Assembly (NCBI RefSeq): GCF_000374925.1
Contig: NZ_KB895541.1
Coordinates: forward strand, 186,001-250,000
Origin: Arthrobacter sp. 131MFCol6.1
GTDB lineage: Bacteria > Actinomycetota > Actinomycetes > Actinomycetales > Micrococcaceae
DNA length: 64,000 bases
Reading direction: 5' to 3'
Shown: positions 57,042 through 64,000 of the stretch, piece by piece
Numbering within the stretch: the stretch's first letter is position 1
Layout: each line of letters begins with the position of its first letter
Made by a program: the position numbers and the translations under genes
Notes under the pieces: generated by a model
What the model was told of the DNA's origin: nothing
Database searches by the model: none
The model's input: only the letters and a program-made list of their open reading frames with translations

Positions 57042-58217
57042 TCAGCTAGTTTGCAAGCGCCGGGACCGGCGATGAGGGGCCGGGGCGGTCCCGTGGGTGT
57101 GTCCGATGGCCTCGAGCACCACGGCGGGCAGGCTCTGGGTGCTCATCATGATCTCGCGCTGCCGGCGTGCACCTGTGCCGGAGGCCAGGATCCGGGCCGC
57201 TTCCGAGGTCACTTGCTCCTCGTCCCCGCTGTCGGCCAGGGCTGGCCGGATATGGGAGAGGAGGACCTGGACAGCTTCGGCGGCCGGGCATGGAATGTTC
57301 AGCAGGGGGTGCAGGAGGGTGTCGTCGACTCCTGATTGACTTGCCCTCCACGCCGCCAGACGCAGTTGCCCGGCGGACAGCCGGGGCGCTGAAATCCCGG
57401 CACGCCATTCCCGGGCGGCACGTTCAACGAGTGCCCGCACTATCGCGGCAATCGCGGCCGCGTGCGAGGCCTCCATGCAGACGTCGGCTATGCGTACCTC
57501 CACCGTCGGATGGTTCCGGGAGAGGCGCGCGTCGAAGTACATCATGCCTTCGTCGAGGAGTACGCCCGTTGTCAGCAGGGATTGCACGTACTTGTGATAA
57601 GCCCGTTCTGATCCGAACCTTTCGCTGGGCCCGGCGGTCGGCCAGCGGTTCCAAGCCTGGTAGCGGAAGCTTGCGTATCCGGTGTCGGCGCCCTGCCAGA
57701 AAGGGGAGTTCGCGCTCAGCGCCAGCAGCACGGGCAACCAGACCCGGATTCGGTCCAGGACTGCCACCCCTTCCTCACCGTCGGTGATTCCGACATGAAT
57801 ATGGAAGCCGCAGGTGAGTTGCTCCCGGAGCGTCAACCCGAACCGGTTTGCCATGTTCAGGAATCGGGGCTGCGGTACGAGGGTAGGAGTGGTCGGGACG
57901 GGACTGGTGGCCACGGCGACCGCTCGTGCACCCACCGAACGGGCCGCCTCGTCGGCAAGCCGCCGGCCCTCTCGGACGCCCGCAATCACTTCCTGAAGCG
58001 TGGAACAGACAGGGCCAACGGCCTCAAGCTGCTCTTGCTGGACCTCCAAAGCCAAGAATGGGCCGCCACTGGTTTCAGGGCGCTGCGGGGCCTTGGCCAA
58101 GCACGCTTCCGCGGTGGGAACGGGCTGCCCCGTCGTGGCATCGACGAGCAGGAATTCCTCCTCGACGCCGAAGGTCCTTTGAACTCCGCCGCCAGAACGG
58201 TTGGGTGGTCTCGTCAT
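57042..58217 (-). CDS. Carboxylate-amine ligase, GCS2/YbdK type
   Basis: The 391 residues begin RPPNRSGGGVQRTFGVEEEF with the family GVEEEFL motif, and contain FLALEVQQEQLEAVG, GFHIHVGITDGEEGVAVLDRI and HPTVEVRIADVCME. These fit the glutamate-cysteine ligase family 2 group, including YbdK and EgtA-like enzymes; the amine substrate cannot be told. The ATG at 58217 starts the homology; an upstream frame is likely non-coding. It is alone on the minus strand in the accessory region. Confidence 0.82.
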   Translation of the reverse strand: MTRPPNRSGGGVQRTFGVEEEFLLVDATTGQPVPTAEACLAKAPQRPETSGGPFLALEVQQEQLEAVGPVCSTLQEVIAGVREGRRLADEAARSVGARAVAVATSPVPTTPTLVPQPRFLNMANRFGLTLREQLTCGFHIHVGITDGEEGVAVLDRIRVWLPVLLALSANSPFWQGADTGYASFRYQAWNRWPTAGPSERFGSERAYHKYVQSLLTTGVLLDEGMMYFDARLSRNHPTVEVRIADVCMEASHAAAIAAIVRALVERAAREWRAGISAPRLSAGQLRLAAWRASQSGVDDTLLHPLLNIPCPAAEAVQVLLSHIRPALADSGDEEQVTSEAARILASGTGARRQREIMMSTQSLPAVVLEAIGHTHGTAPAPHRRSRRLQTS

Positions 58218-58773
58218 TGAAGAATTCAAGGCAGCTCCTAACAGGAAGGCTTCCAGCCCTGCTACTGCAGGGCGGCTGCCAATGAAGCTATACAGCCTCC
58301 TCCACGAGCCATGATCCCCGGCCCGCTCGCGCTGCTGATTTCCCCAGAATATCCCCGATAAAAGCACGCCGGAAGGAAAAGCCAATAAGACCGTCATTCA
58401 GAGGCTCGCGGGTACCGACGTGAGGTGAGGACCGTGTCATGGACCTTTGTCCAGCCCTTTGACCGTCAACACCCTGGTGCCCGCGCCGGCACGCGTCAAT
58501 GAACTCGCCACCGTCGCCGCGCTGGTGGTCATTCTTGCCTTGGCCCTGACCATCGATCTGCTCTGGAAGCGCACCCAAGGCCGCCGAAGTAGCACCACTG
58601 ACACCTGACGTAAAGAGGAGATGGGGCCTATTCCCGGCGAATTTGGAGGTTCATGCTGTAGGCACCGAGCGCATTTTGTGATAAGGGGGCAGCGGCATGT
58701 TCCAAGAGTCAACTAGCCCCAGGCGGATTAGTTCCGCCTGGCCCGTGGTCTCCACCACGGAGCATCACGGGAT
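58218..58773. other. Gene-poor stretch before the permease operon
   Basis: These 556 bp contain only a possible small membrane ORF at 58459. No tRNA, repeats or promoter elements were recognised. Confidence 0.5.
58459..58608 (+). CDS. Possible small single-helix membrane protein or gene remnant
   Basis: A 49-codon frame from TTG encodes LTVNTLVPAPARVNELATVA, then a helix VVILALALTIDLLWKRTQGR and a polar end. It could be a C-terminal piece of a larger lost gene. No Shine-Dalgarno signal was found. Confidence 0.3.
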   Translation: MTVNTLVPAPARVNELATVAALVVILALALTIDLLWKRTQGRRSSTTDT

Positions 58774-60219
58774 GTGGCTCCCGTGAGCGAACAGGCAGTG
58801 TCCCGGCCGAAGGCGCCACCGGCCGTGTGGATCTCCTGGGTGGCGCTGGCGCTGATGACCACGAGTTCGGTGGCCAGTTTGCGCGCGGCCCCGACCATGG
58901 CCGTCTACGGCCTCGCTTCAGTCTTCCTCTACGTGGTTCCGGCGATCGTCTTCCTGCTGCCCACGTCCCTCGTGTCCGCTGAACTGGCGTCCGGATGGAA
59001 GGGCGGCATCTACAACTGGGTATCGTCCGGAATCTCCAAACCGATGGGCTTTCTGGCCGTGTGGTGCCAGTTCGCGATGACGATCTTCTACTATCCGACC
59101 CTGTTGGGGTTCGTCGCAAGTACGCTCGCCTACGTCATCAACCCGGCGCTTGCCAGCAGCGGAGTGTGGACGGCATTGGTGATCGTGGTCGCCTACTGGT
59201 CCGGCGTATACGTTTCATCCCGCGGCACCAAGGGCGTAGCCGGCTTGGCCAGCGGTGGCCTGATCATTGGCACCCTGATCCCCGGCGCCCTCCTCGTGAT
59301 CCTGGGCGCCGTCTACCTCGGCCAGGGAAATCCGTCCGCCGCACCGATGACCGCGGCGAACTTCTTCCCCGAATGGGCGGGCCTGGCCAGCCTCGTGCTG
59401 ATCGTGAACAACTTCCTGTCCTACAGCGGCATGGAAATGAACGCGGTGCACGTGTCCTCCCTGAAGGACCCGGGCAAGGAGTACCCCAAGTCGATGTTCC
59501 TGGCCATGGGACTCGTACTGCTCATCTTCATCCTGCCGGCGCTGGCCATCAGCTGGATCGTCCCGGCCGATGAGCTCTCTCTCACCGCCGGTGTCATGCA
59601 GGCCTTCGACGCGGTGCTGGCTTCCTTCAACCTGCAGGCGCTGACGCCGATCCTCGGAATCATGCTGGTCGCAGCCGCCCTCGGCGGCATGCTGACCTGG
59701 CTGGCCGGTCCGTCCAAGGGCCTGCTGCTCATCTCACGGGAGGAGGGTTACCTCCCGCCCTTCCTGCAGAAGCTGAACAAGAACGGCGTTCAGCAGAACC
59801 TCCTGGTCGTCCAGGGGCTCATCACCACCGTGATCGCGCTCGGCTACGCGCTGATCCCGGATGTCTCCAGCGCGTACTGGATCTTCTCGGTGATCACCAC
59901 GCAGGTCTACCTGATCATGTACCTGCTGATGTTCGTGGCCGCGGTCCGGCTCCGCCGCAACGACCCGGAACACGCGCGTGGCTTCCGGGCGCCAATGTTG
60001 GTCGGGCTGTGCGGCGTCGGATTTACCGCCTCCCTGGCCGCCCTGCTCGTCGGGTTCGTCCCGCCGTCGCAGTTTGGCAACGGCAATCCGGCCGTCTATT
60101 TCCTGATCGTCGCCGGCGGCGCACTGGGACTGGGCCTGCTCGTGCCATTTCTCTTTTACAAGTTCCGCAAGCCCTCGTGGAAGCTGCCCGCCCAAGAATC
60201 GGAGGAGCCTAAGTCATGA
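58774..60219 (+). CDS. APC superfamily amino acid permease
   Basis: The 481 residues have about 12 membrane helices with APC features: VWISWVALALMTTSSVASLR, the first-helix break, and EYPKSMFLAMGLVLLIFIL in the middle. It resembles the glutamate:GABA antiporter-type group (YjeM/GadC like), so substrate is likely an amino acid or a derived amine. GTG at 58774 or 58783 are possible starts. Its stop overlaps the next gene (ATGA), and an M20 dipeptidase follows, suggesting peptide or amino acid uptake and use. Confidence 0.88.
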   Translation: MAPVSEQAVSRPKAPPAVWISWVALALMTTSSVASLRAAPTMAVYGLASVFLYVVPAIVFLLPTSLVSAELASGWKGGIYNWVSSGISKPMGFLAVWCQFAMTIFYYPTLLGFVASTLAYVINPALASSGVWTALVIVVAYWSGVYVSSRGTKGVAGLASGGLIIGTLIPGALLVILGAVYLGQGNPSAAPMTAANFFPEWAGLASLVLIVNNFLSYSGMEMNAVHVSSLKDPGKEYPKSMFLAMGLVLLIFILPALAISWIVPADELSLTAGVMQAFDAVLASFNLQALTPILGIMLVAAALGGMLTWLAGPSKGLLLISREEGYLPPFLQKLNKNGVQQNLLVVQGLITTVIALGYALIPDVSSAYWIFSVITTQVYLIMYLLMFVAAVRLRRNDPEHARGFRAPMLVGLCGVGFTASLAALLVGFVPPSQFGNGNPAVYFLIVAGGALGLGLLVPFLFYKFRKPSWKLPAQESEEPKS

Positions 60220-60662
60220 GCACGAATCAGGAGTCCTCGACCAAGCGCAGCCGCTCGGTCGTCTACATCGTTGCGATGGTCCTGCTCGTGGTGTTCGCCG
60301 TCGTCGCGCTGCTGTCGTTCAGGTCGGCGAGGGAAACCCAACAATCCCTGGCGAAGGCCGACCAGCTGATCGCCGAGATCAATGCGGCAGGGGGGACTGC
60401 ACCCTCGCGCGAACAGATAGCCCGGGTGCTCGGTGACGATGGCGGCGCCGTCTGCGCGAACCCTAACAACGCCCTGAGCCGGGCCACCTTCCACAGCCAG
60501 CTGACAAACGGCGCAACCGGGCCCGGCAACAGGCCGGTGATCGCGAACGACCGCGTCGCCAAAGGCGAGCTCGCAATTATCAAGATCTACTGCCCGGATC
60601 AGCTGGCTGAATTCCAGCAGTTCATCGACAACCTGAAAACGTACAATCCGGGTGGTGGGTGA
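60216..60662 (+). CDS. Hypothetical single-pass membrane protein
   Basis: The 148 residues have one N-terminal helix (VVYIVAMVLLVVFAVVALLS) and an extracellular or periplasm-like domain with two cysteines (VCANPN and IYCPDQ), which could form a disulfide. Nothing in it points to a known family. It overlaps the permease stop by 4 bp and lies 3 bp before the dipeptidase, so it belongs to this operon. Confidence 0.68.
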   Translation: MSTNQESSTKRSRSVVYIVAMVLLVVFAVVALLSFRSARETQQSLAKADQLIAEINAAGGTAPSREQIARVLGDDGGAVCANPNNALSRATFHSQLTNGATGPGNRPVIANDRVAKGELAIIKIYCPDQLAEFQQFIDNLKTYNPGGG

Positions 60663-60665
60663 GCC

Positions 60666-62012
60666 GTGGATCTGCGCTCCCGCATTGCCGATCTGATGCG
60701 TCCGGCACAGGGCGAGCTCGCCGAATTCGTGGCTATCCGGTCGGTCGCGGACCCCCGGCAGTTCCCTGTCGAGGAGTGCGCCAAGGCTGCCCAGTGGGTG
60801 CTCGACAAATTCGCTGAGCTCGGATTTTCAGATGCCCACCTCGAGCGAACCCCGGACGGCTCGGACGCTGTGATCGGCTCCAGACCAGGACCCGATCCGG
60901 ATGCGCCCACCGTGCTCCTCTACGCCCACTACGACGTCCAGCCACCCCTCAATGACGCCGCCTGGCGAACCCCGCCCTTCGAACTCACTGAAGCCGGCGG
61001 GCGCTGGTACGGGCGCGGCGCCGCCGACTGCAAGGGCAACATCCTCGCCCACCTCCTCGCCCTTAGAGCGCTCGGCAACGACATACCGGTAAACCTGAAG
61101 CTGGTAGTCGAGGGGTCGGAGGAACAGGGCACGGGCGGGCTGGAAGCGTTCGTCGCGAGCCACCCTGACCTGCTCCGTGCCGACACCATCCTGGTCTGCG
61201 ACACCGGCAACGCCGCCGTGGGCCACCCCGCCGCGACCGTGACCCTCCGAGGGATGGTCAATGTGGTGGTGACCGTGGAGGCGTTGACATCAGAACTGCA
61301 CTCCGGCATGTTCGGCGGTCCGGCCCCCGATGCCCTCGCCGCCCTGATCGCCATGCTGGCGTCACTGCGGGACGGGCAAGGCAACACGACGATCACGGGC
61401 TTGGGTAAGACCCAGACCTGGACCGGCGCGCCCTATCCGCCCGAGCAGTTCCGCACCGACGCCGGCGTCCTTGAGGGAGTCTCCTTGCTGGGGGCCGGCA
61501 GCGTGTCCGACATGCTCTGGGCGCGGCCAGCCGTCACCGTGCTCGGCATCGACTGCCCACCAGTGACGGGTTCAACGGCGGCGATCGTGCCGCGCGCGGC
61601 CGCCCGTCTGAACCTGCGTGTCCCGCCCGGCATGGCCGCCGCCGACGCCCACACGGCGCTGGTGAGCCACCTCAAAGCCAACGCACCCTGGGGAGTCCAC
61701 GTCGAGATCGAACTCGAGGCCATCGGGTCACCTTTCCAGGCGGCAGTCGGCGGCCCGGCCTTTGAAGCCATGAGTGCCGCGATGTCGCAGGCCTACGGGC
61801 GGCCGATGACAACCCTGGGGCAAGGGGGATCGATCCCGCTGTGCAACGTGTTCGCTGACACCTACCCGGACGCGGAGATCATCCTGCTCGGCGTCGAGGA
61901 ACCCCTCGCCCTCATCCATGCACCGAACGAGAGCGTCGATCCAAACGAGATCAGCGCCATGGCCGAATCCCTGGCACTGTTCCTCCGACGCTACGCCGCC
62001 CTGCAGGGCTAA
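60666..62012 (+). CDS. M20 family dipeptidase
   Basis: The 448 residues have all five zinc-site groups of M20: LLYAHYDVQP (His, Asp), GRGAADCKGN (Asp), VEGSEEQGTG (Glu-Glu), VCDTGN (Asp) and ALIHAPNESV (His). A dimerisation domain lies in the middle (residues 195-315). It hydrolyses dipeptides or N-acyl amino acids. GTG at 60666. Being in one operon with the permease fits uptake and cleavage of a common substrate. Confidence 0.88.
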   Translation: MDLRSRIADLMRPAQGELAEFVAIRSVADPRQFPVEECAKAAQWVLDKFAELGFSDAHLERTPDGSDAVIGSRPGPDPDAPTVLLYAHYDVQPPLNDAAWRTPPFELTEAGGRWYGRGAADCKGNILAHLLALRALGNDIPVNLKLVVEGSEEQGTGGLEAFVASHPDLLRADTILVCDTGNAAVGHPAATVTLRGMVNVVVTVEALTSELHSGMFGGPAPDALAALIAMLASLRDGQGNTTITGLGKTQTWTGAPYPPEQFRTDAGVLEGVSLLGAGSVSDMLWARPAVTVLGIDCPPVTGSTAAIVPRAAARLNLRVPPGMAAADAHTALVSHLKANAPWGVHVEIELEAIGSPFQAAVGGPAFEAMSAAMSQAYGRPMTTLGQGGSIPLCNVFADTYPDAEIILLGVEEPLALIHAPNESVDPNEISAMAESLALFLRRYAALQG

Positions 62013-62215
62013 GTTTGCCACGGGAACCCGCCGCGCAATCAGTTAGTTCCCTCGCTGCAACGGAGGTCGAGGTTTCAGGCATATCAGGGATTTCACCCGC
62101 AGCGGGTGAGGCCCCTGCCTGGCCTGATGCCAACAATGGTCATACCCGCCACAGGCAGGGCCGAGGGACAGGGCCGTCGCGGAAACGAGAACGCATCTTT
62201 GAGAGCAGGAAAAAA

Positions 62216-62305
62216 ATGAGTTTCCGGGAGAACTATTGGGATATTTTGACGGAACCAAGAAACGGGTGCTGGTCTGACGGCGTTCGCGCCTTGAAGGACG
62301 GTTAG
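62216..62305 (+). pseudogene. Truncated second copy of the 55116 gene start
   Basis: MSFRENYWDILTEPRN (ATG at 62216) matches MTFWENFWDIFWW at the nucleotide level (28 of 32 bases over atga..ttgggatatttt), and gagagcagg before it is shared too. After about 32 bp similarity ends and the frame soon stops (62303). It is a remnant of a partial duplication, ending 7 bp before the cardiolipin synthase gene. Confidence 0.78.
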
Positions 62306-62311
62306 GCAGCA

Positions 62312-63778
62312 GTGCGCGGATTCTTCCAGGACGCTGAAACGTTTGCCTTGCTCCTGCTGGCGGCCCACATATTACTCGTGGCCGTCGCAGCTGTCCTGGT
62401 GTCGATGAATCGCCGTCCGTCCTCTGCTATTGCCTGGGTGCTGGCAATAATTTTCATACCGATCCTTGGTGCCGTCGCGTTTTTCTTTGTCGGGTACTCG
62501 AAACTGCCCAAGGCGCGGCGGGACAAACAGCGCGAAGTCAACGCTCTGGTCCTGGCGCGGACCGAAGGCAGCCCGCTCATTAGCCGCGGCCTTGACTGGC
62601 CGGAATGGCTGCATTCGGCGGTGGTGTTGAACAGCAACCTGGGGGCGCTTCCGATGGTCACGGGCAACAGTGCGACCCTGTTGGGCGACTACAACGGAGC
62701 TCTCGATGCCATGATCGCTGACATTGATTCGGCCACAAGTTATGTGCACGTAGAGTTTTACATCCTGGTGTTGGACGCAACCACGGAGCCGTATTTTCAG
62801 GCGCTGGCCCGGGCAAGACAACGCGGCGTTGACGTCCGGGTCCTGTCCGATCATCTGGCTGGCCTGAAGTTCCCCGGCCGGAAAGAGACCTTGGAGTTCC
62901 TCCAGGAGATAGGGGCGGAATATCGCCCCATGCTGCCGGTGCGGCCGTGGCGTGGCGAATGGCAGAGGCCGGACCTGCGCAATCACCGGAAGATCTGCGT
63001 TGTCGATGGCCGCGTGGGATTCACTGGGTCCCAGAACGTCATCGACGCGAGCTACGACACGAAGGGCAACCTGAAGCGCGGGCTCCAGTGGCACGAGCTG
63101 ATGATGCGCGTAGAGGGCCCCGTGGTCCGGGAACTGGATGCGGTCTTCGCGACAGACTGGTACAGCGAAACGGGTGTGATACTGCCACTGGATTCAAGCC
63201 CCACCGGCGTCAGCCATCATTCTGCGCTCGTCGACGCACAGGTCCTGCCCAGCGGTCCCAGCTTCGACAACGACAACAATTTGAAGCTCTACGCGACACT
63301 CATCCACAAAGCCGAGCGTCGCGTCAGCATCACCAGCCCTTACTTTGTCCCGGACGAATCCATCCTGATGGCTATTGTCACGGCAGCCGCGCGGGGGCTA
63401 AGCGTCGAGCTCTTTGTTTCCGAGGTCGGAGACCAGAGCATGGTCTACCATGCGCAGCGTTCCTACTACGAGGCACTGCTCCGCGCCGGCGTCAAGATCT
63501 ACCTCTACCGGGCGCCCAAGGTGCTGCACTCCAAGCACTTCACCATCGACGAGGAGGTTGCGGTGATCGGGTCCAGCAACATGGATGTCCGTTCTTTCAG
63601 CCTCAACATGGAGGTATCCGTACTTGTGCACGGCCGCGGTTTTGTGGACGCAATTCGCGGGATCGAAGACGGGTACCGCGTGGAAAGCCGTGAGCTGCAG
63701 CTCGAGGACTGGATCCGGCGGCCCATAGCCCAAAAAGTATTCGACAACCTGGCACGCCTGACCGCCTCCCTCCAATAG
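62312..63778 (+). CDS. cls: Cardiolipin synthase
   Basis: Cls joins phospholipids into cardiolipin in the membrane. The 488 residues have N-terminal helices (PLDc_N, residues 10-65) and two HKD motifs: NHRKICVVDGRVGFTGSQN and LHSKHFTIDEEVAVIGSSN. GTG at 62312 is the start. The frame starts only 7 bp after the truncated membrane gene copy; the promoter is not clear. Confidence 0.9.
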   Translation: MRGFFQDAETFALLLLAAHILLVAVAAVLVSMNRRPSSAIAWVLAIIFIPILGAVAFFFVGYSKLPKARRDKQREVNALVLARTEGSPLISRGLDWPEWLHSAVVLNSNLGALPMVTGNSATLLGDYNGALDAMIADIDSATSYVHVEFYILVLDATTEPYFQALARARQRGVDVRVLSDHLAGLKFPGRKETLEFLQEIGAEYRPMLPVRPWRGEWQRPDLRNHRKICVVDGRVGFTGSQNVIDASYDTKGNLKRGLQWHELMMRVEGPVVRELDAVFATDWYSETGVILPLDSSPTGVSHHSALVDAQVLPSGPSFDNDNNLKLYATLIHKAERRVSITSPYFVPDESILMAIVTAAARGLSVELFVSEVGDQSMVYHAQRSYYEALLRAGVKIYLYRAPKVLHSKHFTIDEEVAVIGSSNMDVRSFSLNMEVSVLVHGRGFVDAIRGIEDGYRVESRELQLEDWIRRPIAQKVFDNLARLTASLQ

Positions 63779-64000
63779 GGAACAGGTTCAGACCCGACGG
63801 CGCCGCACGCACCGCAGCCGTGGCGGGGGAAGCCATAGACGCGGTCAGGCTCAGTCGATGACAGTCGCTGACCATAGGGAGTCCGTTCCAGTATGGAATT
63901 GAACGCCGGATCGATGATGGCGGTCCGGTCCGGGTCCTTTCCCTTGACGGGGCCCGGTGGCGTATGGCGGCCCGTACCGTGCCGCTACCCGGGGAGCCGG
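63779..64000. other. Window end, no gene seen
   Basis: The last 222 bp after cls hold no recognisable gene, hairpin or repeat; anything beyond lies outside the window. Confidence 0.5.

Overview
The window looks like chromosomal DNA of a high-GC actinobacterium of the Micrococcaceae, close to Arthrobacter or Pseudarthrobacter. I infer this from the base composition, the GTG and TTG starts, and the families present: a DUF3000 gene beside RNase D, an MT0933-like antitoxin, a TIGR03085 protein, an HGxxPAAW protein inside a trp cluster, a PdtaR-type ANTAR regulator and a PnuC-type RibM under an FMN riboswitch. No species can be named from the sequence alone.

Layout. Positions 1-4490 hold the 3' part of a nucleoside hydrolase followed by a complete ECF transporter (S, T and fused double ATPase) and a VOC gene remnant. 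Positions 4527-8231 hold a fatty acid beta-oxidation pair (fadB, fadA) with a palindromic operator laid over its promoter. Positions 8263-19773 are conserved housekeeping genes: rnd, a DUF3000 gene, threonine aldolase, an SDR paired with a DUF6421-like protein, msrB, a hypothetical, an alpha/beta hydrolase, ybaK, sufE, sseA and zapE. Positions 19774-20962 are a small scar with an IS5-type transposase tail, a VOC gene that looks imported, and three separate short tandem duplications. Positions 21429-22456 are a tRNA cluster (Val, Gly, Val, Cys and Gly on the minus strand, Val-CAC on the plus strand).

Positions 22543-51613 are core metabolism: a PD-(D/E)XK-like protein, def-fmt-rsmB-rpe, the FMN riboswitch with ribM-ribD-ribE-ribB-ribA-ribH, hisE-hisG-hisF, hisI, trpE with two small membrane proteins and trpC-trpB-trpA, lgt, gltB-gltD, pyk and pdtaR. 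These genes link one-carbon protein maturation, flavin synthesis, histidine and tryptophan synthesis, and nitrogen assimilation.

From tRNA-Leu(CAA) at 51819 to the end the character changes. There is a broken serine recombinase just after the tRNA, an M24 peptidase, a frameshifted TM2 gene, a lipoprotein, a PLDc_N/SHOCT membrane protein and a truncated second copy of its start, an SRPBCC protein, a decayed NarL-type response regulator, a GCS2-type ligase, a permease with an M20 dipeptidase, and a cardiolipin synthase. This looks like an accessory region with decayed genes, possibly an island entering at the tRNA-Leu gene.

A recurring signal is a TANNNT hexamer 6-8 nt before the start codon of at least eight genes (ltaE, the DUF3000 gene, the 14953 hypothetical, sufE, hisE, the TIGR03085 gene, hisI, pyk). 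This suggests leaderless transcripts and settles several start codons. I did not find CRISPR arrays, a known defence system, a prophage or a secondary-metabolite cluster. Nothing here can be claimed with confidence as a wholly new system; the best leads are the uncharacterised ECF importer, the SDR/DUF6421 pair, the orphan palindrome at 22156 and the decayed accessory region.
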